DNA from: Allium sativum
Lineage: Eukaryota > Streptophyta > Magnoliopsida > Asparagales > Amaryllidaceae
Direction: 5' to 3'
NCBI GenBank assembly: GCA_030737875.1
Contig: CM060922.1
Coordinates: 299,823,456-299,887,455 of the forward strand
Length of the DNA: 64,000 nt
This document shows positions 56,475-64,000 of the stretch, in pieces (within the stretch, counting starts at the first letter, position 1; each line of letters starts with the position of its first letter). The notes beneath the pieces were generated by a model that saw only the letters and a list, made by a program, of their open reading frames with translations, was not told where the DNA came from and searched no databases. Position numbers and translations under genes: made by a program.

Positions 56475-59082
56475 TGTAACAACCCGCATTCTACGCATCG
56501 GAGGATCGTAGAATACTTATTTCTTTCCCATATGAAGTCGTATGGTCATGTAACTTTGGGAAACAACCATTTGACTCATTTCCCATGTTCATGATTTTTG
56601 TCGATTTTTAAATGACCATTTTGCCCCTAGCTGATCTTGTTTTGGCCATAACTTTTGACTGGAAAGGAATTTTGACCTGAAACCACTTCCATTAGATTCG
56701 TTTGATGGTTTCCCTTTCCGTAGAGTGGTCATACGTGAAAAACGGACTTAACGTTTGGGATATATGGCTGAAATAAGGTTTGGAAGGTGAAAAACTGCTT
56801 AACCGAGCCAAATAGGGTGATTAGCGAATGGGCCCATAACTCATTTCAGGATTAGAGCTATGGGGAGGCTGAAAGGAGTTAGAGAATCATTCCATTTCAG
56901 TTCTAGCCTCCACTTACCTCTTGGAAACCCTAAAATTGGCCTCCAACCTCTAAATCACCTCCAAATCATCTTTGAATCAAGGATTAAGCTTAGCAACATC
57001 AAATCAAGGGATATCTACACCAAATTAACATTGGAGCTATTGTTTAGCATTGGGATTCGCATCAAATCAGAGATTTATTTCAGATCTTAGTTTATTTGTG
57101 GCTAAGGTGAGCGATTTGAATAGTTCCTCACTAATTATGGCTAATTAAGGGTAATTACTGTTAATTAGTGAATTTAAACATGATAAAATTTTGGAAAAAT
57201 ATTTATAAAATTCGAAATGATGTTTTAGACCTCTGATATGAATTTGAGATAATTTGGTTAAGCTTTGCTAATCATATCATTAGTTTTACCTAAACATGCC
57301 TAAGGGGAAATATGGGGTTTTGGGTATGTTTGATCCATTTTAACCTATCATATTGATGTTTTGGTGTTTGAGGTCACTTCTACTTGTTGCTATGACTGTA
57401 TGGTATGCTTTGTGATTGATTAGAATAGGTAGAATGGTCGAAAACGCCGTCGAGTGGCGTAAATTGCTTGCTGGAAGAAGTGCAGGAAGGCATCCGAACC
57501 GGATCGGAACGGAGGGAGGATCCGATCCGCTCCCATACTTTACTCTTCGATCTATTCGCTCGTCTCGTGGCATGCATCGTCCGATCCGACCCGCCGGATG
57601 TTCTCCGACCCGATCCGCCATAGTACCCAACCCGAACCAATGTACTACAACGAGGCTGGGAGACTACGACCCGACCCGAGTTGATTAGAAGAAGCCGATC
57701 CGAACTATGGCACATTGGAGGACTCTGACCCGAACCGATGATGGCTATTGGACATGGAGACTCGATCCGACCCGTTGAGGTGATGATGACCCGATCCGAT
57801 CCAGCGAAGGAGGAGCACTCCGATCCGAACCGAACTGATGGCTAAGAGGGGATCCGAACCGATCCGGTGATGACCAATAACCCGAGATGCAAAGGTAGTC
57901 CAAGTGGAAGTTAGAGCTCAGAATCCAATGGGGAACCAATGATTTCGCTTCATGGTTGGGCTTTGCTGTGGGACGTGTGCTAAGGAGTTGTCGACGTTCA
58001 TTACTTCGATTCACCACTTATCAGTGCAGTAGAGTCATTATGACTCGAGGGGCAAGGTGATGGTAGCAAGACTACGTTATCAGTGCAGTAGAGTCATTAT
58101 GACTCGAGGGACAAAGTGATGCGTAGTAAGACTATGAGCCAGTGCAGTGGGGTCATTGTGACTCCATGGGCCAGAGTGGACATTGTAAAGGATTAGTGAG
58201 GCTATGAGCCAGTGCAGTGGGGTCATTGCGACTCCATGGGGCAAAGTGGACTTAGCGAAGGATTTGTGGCTATGTATCAGTGCAGTGAAGCCATTTATGA
58301 CTTCATGGGGCAAAGTGATCATAGCCAGGTATGTTGGGTGATCGAAGTGGTGAATATCGTATGCTTTATGCACTGAGTGAGAGATGTGAGGATGGTTGCT
58401 ATGTTTGATTGTTTGTCATCACTATGACATGCACACCCCTACCCCCGTTATCTGTACACCATTTGAAATGACACCTTAGAGTGTTGTACAGTATGTAGTG
58501 CTAACTCTTTTGTTGCAGGTCCATGTTCAGGTATGTTTTAGTCTACCTGTTATTGTTCTGTTTAGATGCTTATCGCTCATACCAGGCTTTATGTCTGACC
58601 CAGAGTTTTATGTCTCCTCTTATTACTCTGGGTGCTCACACGAGCAGACTAGAGACAGGTTAGCTGGTGATGTGCGAGTAGCTGATTCGGAGGCGAGCAG
58701 GAGGCTTCCACGTATGATATATAGATATTCTCCCTATGTCGTTGGTGGTCGCTACTTGGGCATTAGTAGTGTACCTCCTTTATCTTGCTTTTGTTTTTGA
58801 GACAGTTTGAAAAGTTGTAATAATGTTTAACTTTGGATCATAAGTTGTACTTGGATTTTCCGCTGCTATGTTAGTTGTTTCAGCTTATGCACTGTCTCAC
58901 CTGTTTTATGTCAAATATGTTATTGTTATATTTTGTTCTATGCACTGTGAGACCTTCTACAGGTTCCTTGTTAGTTCATTTCCTTCTTCCCTTTCCTTCT
59001 GACGATCCGTTCCGTACTAACTGGACATGTGTACTGCGCACTTTCGGAGTAAATGTCGGTTGGTGCGGGGCGGGCCGTCACA
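56475..59082 (+). repeat. Gypsy 3' LTR
   Basis: Collinear with 49136-51736 and differing by sparse, mostly transition changes. Its end GGGCGGGCCGTCACA is followed by ATTAC and the interrupted element E. The LTR-end hairpin CCCAGAGT/ACTCTGGG is at 58599-58632. Confidence 0.94.
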
Positions 59083-59650
59083 ATTACCCTAGGCCCCTTT
59101 GCAACTTTTGAAAGCTCTCTTCCCCCTCTTCAAATCAGTACCGGTCTCGACCTCCCTGGTGTTGTGTTCGAGGAGAATCGTGCCCTCAAAGACCGAACAC
59201 ATCCAAATTTAAGTGGCAGAAAATCATATATGGTGCAGACTAAACTCATACAAGGCAACACATCCAAATTCTATTCAAAGCCGAGAAACAAAAGGGGCAA
59301 AATCAGTCAAGCCACATAATGAAATCAGAGCATTTTTAGGATTTCATAATCCTATTTAAAACACCAACTCATCACAAGCATTATAGATCGAAACCAAATA
59401 TCAAAAATTCAAGCAAAGAATTAAATCCGAATTACTCACAAATTTTAGGGTTTCGTTTAAGTGAGATCTCAAGCAAATCGACATCAAAAAGCAAGCTACA
59501 AAGACAAGAGCCTTCAGAGATCAATATCCAGAGCACTCTTATCAAGCATTGAATCGATTTGGGAAGTTTTCAGAAACCCTAGCATTTTCTATAGAGCCAC
59601 CACCATTTTTGTTTCTCAGAGCAAAAGAGAGATCGGTCAAAATAAATATG
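59083..59650 (+). other. Continuation of element E, then unassigned DNA
   Basis: From the ATTAC duplication a C-rich leader-like stretch (aggcccctttgcaac, gctctcttccccctcttc) to about 59180 continues element E. Beyond that I see no gene, terminal repeat or PBS. Short frames at 59053-59319 and 59461-59796 have no recognisable motif. Confidence 0.5.
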
Positions 59651-60186
59651 GGTGCACCATTTCTAAAAGGGCCGGACTAAAACTCAAGTGTTTAAAGGAT
59701 TTGTTATCTCTTTTAAAATCTTGGGTTTCCTTTGTTTTTGATTTATATTTTGTTGTATTTTCATTTCGTTTTGAAATTCGTACTAACAGTTTCTAGTGTC
59801 TGTAAAAGACTAGGGTGAACCAGTCAGGGTGTTGACCGGCAATTGCTAGAGTCTGTAAAATCTAGGATTTACTGGTTATGGGGTTGTAATCAAGTGAAAT
59901 CTGATCGAGGAGATATCGATCAGTCTAGGGTTTTGAGCGTAGGGTTAGAATAAGAGCAGGCTTTGCGAGTGTACATGGTCTTGTATGCGAGATCTATTCT
60001 ATCACTTAGTAGAAGCCTTAGGAATGCAGCAGTAGGCAGGGTTTTGCCGAAGCTGGGTATCTCTTGTGTCATTTACTTACTCCATTTCTATTTCTGCTAT
60101 ATTTTGTGATCTGTGAATATTTTAATATCTCACGAAAATTTAATAAACCCTATTCACCCCCCTCTAGGGTTAATCTAGATCCAACA
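59651..60186 (+). repeat. Copia-type 5' LTR, 3' part
   Basis: The end reads ccctattcacccccctctag then atctagatccaaca, typical of plant Copia LTR ends, and the PBS follows. It contains repeated stretches (gtctgtaaaa, agactaggg and atctagg) characteristic of R/U5. The LTR start is not identifiable (no inverse tgttggatc), so the left coordinate is a guess. Confidence 0.6.
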
Positions 60187-60188
60187 AT

Positions 60189-60200
60189 TGGTATCAGAGC
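60189..60200 (+). other. Primer-binding site, tRNA-iMet (second Copia)
   Basis: TGGTATCAGAGC two bases after the LTR end CCAACA. Confidence 0.9.
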
Positions 60201-60225
60201 AGATATTTTGTTTAACACTAGAGTA

Positions 60226-60625
60226 ATGGGTCATCCTAGTTGTCAATCCTCTAAGAGTCAGTCCAGCCGTATTCCATCTATTTTTAATGGTACAGATTTT
60301 TTAAATTGGAAATTAGAAATGGAGTTATATTTAAAATCTGTTGATGTTAAATGTTGGGATACTGTTATTAATGGATATGATATGATTAGTAGAAATGATA
60401 TTGGGTTTAATTCTCGTGCTATTCATATTTTATATTCTTATGTTGATGATGTTCAGTATATCCTTATCTCCCATTGTTTAACTGGGCAGGAAATATGGAA
60501 TACTCTCGATACGAGGTATGAAAGAATTGACAACCGTAGCTCAAAACCGAAGAAGATCAATTCAGATTCAGATCTATGCTCGGAAGAAGAAATAGATGAA
60601 AGTTCAAGTAGATCAGACGATGGAG
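60226..60625 (+). pseudogene. Copia gag fragment, internally deleted and cut by CACTA
   Basis: From ATG at 60226 the frame contains SRIPSIFNGTDFLNWKLEME and LYLKSVDVKCWDTVINGY, the N-terminal part of Copia Gag (DUF4219/UBN2 type, F-x-G-x-x-[FY]-x-x-W). SHCLTGQEIWNTLDTRYE continues it. Then the protein jumps to an acidic serine-rich stretch (INSDSDLCSEEEIDESSS), usually 150 or more residues later, so there is an internal in-frame deletion. A CACTA terminus interrupts it at 60626. No zinc knuckle, protease or RT remains. Confidence 0.82.
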
Positions 60626-60644
60626 CACTACAACAAATATACCA

Positions 60645-60880
60645 TATTACAACGGTGCAAAAAAGTTGTAAAATGGAGCCACCATCGTGTATTAAGAAGT
60701 TGTAATATACCTATATCTTTTACAACGTTTCTGCACCATTGCAACACCATTGTGAAATAGGATACTTTACAACTTTTACTCATTGTTGTAATAAATTTTA
60801 TTACAACTCTTTCACACCGTTGTAAAATGCTTTATTACAAAATTTTTTTGCTGTTGCAACTTATATACACCTTACTAATA
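60645..60880. repeat. CACTA subterminal repeats
   Basis: Some ten copies of TTACAAC or its inverse GTTGTAA in both orientations, several with tgcaccattgcaac-like extensions. Subterminal repeats of this kind bind the element's transposition protein. Confidence 0.8.
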
Positions 60881-61117
60881 TAAAGAATTCATATATATTA
60901 ATAATATGATTCATATTTCAATGCAACAAATATAACTATATGGAATTATTCATATATATTAATTAACATAATATTTGATCAACATACACATAGTACATCA
61001 TCAACTAAACCATCACAAAAAACATAACCATTTCAAAATACATACATCGATCTAAAACATAAGAAAGATAGAAGCTTTGTCCACAAAAGATACATAGGCA
61101 TACCCTACGAAAGCACT

Positions 61118-61250
61118 CTAACTGAAGGCAATGTTATTTTTATTCCATGCCACAGTTGATCCAATAGCTTCTCCAATGGTAGTCATTTCGGAATTCGGCT
61201 TCCATAAGAAAACATCAGGATCCACCGCCACATCAATCCAAACTTTCCAA
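61118..61250 (-). pseudogene. CACTA-associated protein C-terminal remnant
   Basis: The minus strand reads KVWIDVAVDPDVFLWKPNSE, then MTTIGEAIGSTVAWNKNN, then a stop at 61120-61118. A T-x-G-x-A-x-G-x-x-x-A-W block near the C-terminus is familiar from proteins encoded in plant CACTA elements (DUF8039-like). A stop (GGP*GW) interrupts it upstream. The plus-strand frame in the same place (61131-61325) is its shadow. Confidence 0.55.
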
Positions 61251-61439
61251 CCTTACGGTCCACCGTGGGACTTCCAAAAAGAAAAAATTGTTAGAGGTGC
61301 AAGCTCATATATATTGTTATTATGACAAAAGTAAGAAGGAGAAGGAAACTATAGTGATTTGTAAATCGAAGATGAAAAGGTTGACATGCACCCACCATAT
61401 AGTTATCACGTTCAAAAGCATTAGAGGTGAAAGAAATAA

Positions 61440-61462
61440 TATATATATATATATATATATAC
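61440..61462. repeat. (AT)n microsatellite
   Basis: About 22 bp of AT followed by acatacatacacac; no coding content. Confidence 0.9.
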
Positions 61463-61889
61463 ATACATACACACATCGCCATTGGAAACCCAAAATTTTC
61501 ACCATAAGGATCATTAAAAGAATATATTTTCCACATATTTGTGAACAGAAATACCTGTCAATGTATAAAGATTTACGCATTCACAATATCCACGATTCAT
61601 TCTTTGATAGTTATGTTCAGTTGTCTTATTCAATACACATTGATAGAGAATGAGATTGCAAGAGACCAAAATTGCATTTGCTACTGCAGATAAAGTAAAT
61701 CAGTGCAAAATTAAGACCAGGTACCTTGAACATTCCTTCAAATTTGGTAGTAAATTGGCTTCCACATTCCGTTTTGAGCTGAAAATCAAAATAAACATTT
61801 CAAATATTTTCACTAGGAGCTTTTGAAAGTTTAGATTTCTCTAGTTAAAATAAAAATCATGAAACAATTGTATTCAAGAGAAATATCAT

Positions 61890-62003
61890 CTTTACTTTGC
61901 TTATCGTTGACTTTTTCAACGTCTATGGAAGCGCTTTTCCCCAACATCAACCTTTTAGCAAGATCCTTCTTATAGATGGTCTCAAAAATATCCTTACCCT
62001 GTT
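61890..62003 (-). pseudogene. CUL4: Captured cullin-4 exon fragment
   Basis: Cullin-4 is the scaffold of CRL4 ubiquitin ligases. The minus strand reads [20 protein letters not shown] then KSASIDVEK, a close match to the conserved cullin-4 segment, where relatives have [17 protein letters not shown] and [11 protein letters not shown]. It is preceded by a plausible intron end (CACTATTGAACAG|GGT). After VEK the similarity stops and the frame runs out. About 30 residues of a roughly 800-residue protein remain, so it cannot function as a cullin. It lies inside the CACTA element. Confidence 0.82.
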
Positions 62004-62043
62004 CAATAGTGCAGTCAGTTAAAATGAATCTATGCATAAGCAC

Positions 62044-63100
62044 ACACTTTGGTCGATGTACGAAGTTAACACCTGAATAAATCTGAACAACACCAGCACT
62101 TTTTAATGGTTCTTATGCTCATTTTTTCCATTTAACATATATTTATTTTATATAATTTGAAGCAAACCTCACATTATCATCCTCCAAACACCATAAACCA
62201 ACAAGACAAACTACTCCACATTAAAGTGTAGGCAGTTTAATAGTGTGCTTCTATCTTGGGAGAACATGGAGTACAAAATGCACCAATTTGCATATAAACG
62301 AAAATTCCTAATCACAAAGCACATACAACCAAGACAATTAAGCTATTATATCCTAGTTATTATTGATACCAAGTTACTTGAAAATAAGGTAAATCGTGAG
62401 TGAAAACTCACCATTACAGCGATAAGGAGGAAAACTTGGGTCTGTTGGGCTTTGCTATGGTTTCAAAAGGGGTTCACGGATTTCGACAAGGTGGCTTCAA
62501 CAAAACGTGGAGGAGTTGCTGCGGCTTAGGTGTGGTTCCTGTGACGGGTGCTTGGATTTAGAAGGGGAAAAGGTTTGTTTCCGTTCGGCTTCGATTAACG
62601 GTTCTCAGGTGGCCTTCGACTAGGACAAGGGAAGAGAAATCCGCACACTGACTGCCAGATGGGCACACCTCGACTTCAGCGAAGGCAAACTGGTTCATCT
62701 TGGCACCTGAACGCCTACCTGCTTCCACCTCTGTATGAGTTTGCTTGAATTAGAAGATCTAGTATTAATAGCTTTTCAGAGAAATTTGGGCTAGCGAATA
62801 AAAAAAGGGAGAAAACAACGAAAGGGATTTCGGCTATTGATGGAGCTGGGAATTACTGGGCTGTTGGAATTGATTAGGGTTACCAAAAGAAGGAAAATAG
62901 AATAAGAAGTGAATTAGAGAGAGAGGGACAAGGAAAAAATCGATTAAAAAGCAAAAATTTGGGCGTGGATCCAAATTTTCGGAGTTTGGAGCCAAAAAGA
63001 AGATGCGTATGAGTTTGGCAAAAAAGGACATGCACCCATGGAAAGAAACGAAAACAACAACATTATCTTAAAATACAAAAGAATGCTGAGTGAAAAATCT
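62044..63100. other. CACTA interior, unassigned, possibly captured DNA
   Basis: 62400-62800 is clearly less AT-rich than its surroundings (ggaggagttgctgcggctta, gactgccagatgggcacacc) and could be another captured host segment. The minus-strand frame at 62834-63031 (65 residues, phenylalanine- and leucine-rich) has no domain I recognise. I see no further cullin blocks. Confidence 0.35.
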
Positions 63101-63149
63101 GCATAGTTAATTATTTACAATTGACACCATGTCCTTATTGTCAAAATTT

Positions 63150-63950
63150 TCTTAAACAATCGTAACATATGAACACGAATTGGTAATAAATAGTTATATA
63201 CAAAAGTCAAGATTAGTTGATTGTTATAAATTATTAAATATTAATTACTAATATAGTAAATTAATTTATTACTATATTAAATTAATTAAATATTAATTAT
63301 TTAATTATTATTTTTTATGTATTACTTATTTAATATATGTTTTTATCATTAATTTTAATTATTATTTCAGTTGATTATAAATTATTTACTATTGATTTTT
63401 AACTTATAATTGTTACTTAATTAACGATTACTTATTAAAAAAATATTATATACTAAATATTAAATACTACTAATAGTCATGATTAATTATAAATTAAATA
63501 TTTATTAATTGTTATTTATTTATTAATTAATTGATTATTAATTAACTGATTATTAACCGCTGAATAGTTATTACTTACTAATTAATTACTGGTACTTAAT
63601 AATGAAGTAGTTATAAATAATTATTTTTAATTAAATATTTAATATTTATATACTGATTATTTTTAAATAATTGCTAATCGGTTGTTAATTAGTAATTATT
63701 AGTAGGAATTATCTATTTATTGAAGTATTTTTAATTAAATAATTAATAGTATTTATTGATTATTAATTAATAATTACTAATTGGTTGTCAATTACTAATT
63801 ATTAGCATGAATTATTTATTTATTGAAGTATTTTTAATTAAATATTTAACATTAATATATAGGTTATTAATTAATAATTACTGATTAGTTGTTAATATTA
63901 ATTATTAAAAATTATTTAATGAAAATAATTAATATTAAAATATAGTCATA
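63150..63950. repeat. AT-rich degenerate repeat in CACTA
   Basis: Nearly pure A/T made of attaatta variants. A longer period is visible: tgaagta followed by ttttaattaaata starts at 63603, 63721 and 63823, units of about 118 and 102 bp, each with (g)gttgttaattagtaattatt. No genes. Confidence 0.8.
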
Positions 63951-64000
63951 TATTACAACAGTCAAAAAATAAAAGTTGTGATAGGCTTTTATTACAACTG

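Larger units (their letters stand above)
49136..59082 (+). mobile_element. Ty3/Gypsy chromovirus (Tekay/Del-like), nearly complete
   Basis: A 9,947-bp element with LTRs of 2,601 and 2,608 bp, a perfect 5-bp target duplication ATTAC (49131-49135 and 59083-59087), PBS, a single gag-pol frame and PPT. The order gag, protease, RT, RNase H, integrase, chromodomain defines a Ty3/Gypsy chromovirus. Long LTRs and an iMet PBS suggest the Tekay (Del) clade; only a phylogeny would settle that. The frame has five stops, so it is not autonomous as it stands. Confidence 0.95.
60626..64000. mobile_element. CACTA (En/Spm) transposon, one end in window
   Basis: The terminus CACTACAACAAATATACC abuts the Copia gag with GAG just outside (a 3-bp duplication is expected; the other end is not visible). 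A subterminal array of TTACAAC/GTTGTAA units at 60645-60880 (ttacaacggtgcaaaaaagt, ttgtaataaattttattaca) is characteristic. Similar units reappear at 63952-64000 (attacaacag, gttgtgata, attacaactg), so the far end is just beyond the window. Inside are a CACTA ORF1-like remnant and a cullin-4 fragment. Confidence 0.85.

Noticed and set aside
61831..62043. Functional cullin gene
   Set aside because: Only about 30 cullin residues are present, inside a transposon, with no neighbouring cullin exons visible.

Overview
This window is intergenic heterochromatin from a flowering-plant nuclear genome. The evidence is plant-type LTR retrotransposons primed by initiator-Met tRNA, a Ty3/Gypsy chromovirus, Ty1/Copia, Mutator, CACTA and Helitron elements, many MITEs, and a captured exon of a plant-type cullin-4 gene. 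I find no intact host gene; every recognisable coding segment is a transposon remnant or a captured fragment. I cannot name the species.

Layout. 1-2333: a Ty1/Copia element on the minus strand, cut by the window edge and inserted into a tandem repeat. 2334-4999, continuing at 33187-43055: a tandem array with a monomer of about 530-560 bp, broken by at least eight insertions. 5000-33186: one 28-kb insertion in the array (TSD GAAAA). It is two related LTR elements, one inside the other. The older one (here 'element C', minus strand) was split by a younger relative ('element B', plus strand, 5870-19961, TSD ATTAA). Both have LTRs of about 6.2-6.5 kb around only about 1.0 kb of internal DNA with no gag or pol. 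33429-43055: a Helitron, several MITEs and a solo Gypsy LTR (36697-39212, TSD TGGAA) lie in the same array.

43056-47352: a Mutator-like element with a truncated transposase gene, itself hit by a MITE that carries a second copy of the same MITE. 47364-48140: a second Helitron 5' terminus and AT-rich DNA. 48141-49135: the start of a third LTR related to B and C. It was interrupted by a nearly complete Ty3/Gypsy chromovirus, probably Tekay/Del-like (49136-59082, TSD ATTAC), whose gag-pol frame is open except for five TAG codons. 59.6-60.6 kb: a Copia 5' LTR end with a gag fragment, interrupted by a CACTA element from 60626 to beyond the window. That element carries a cullin-4 exon fragment.

How the parts relate. 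B and C cannot encode their own replication proteins. Their outer ends, primer-binding region and polypurine-tract region closely resemble those of the Gypsy chromovirus in the same window, so I infer they are (or were) mobilised by that lineage. Their LTRs are not featureless. All four copies contain a promoter-like segment, a GC-rich leader, splice-like signals around an 86-nt segment, a very well conserved hairpin block and an array of CATGTG motifs. The Gypsy LTRs contain a separate tandem array of small hairpins whose stems change in a compensatory way. These two LTR systems are the most unusual content of the window.
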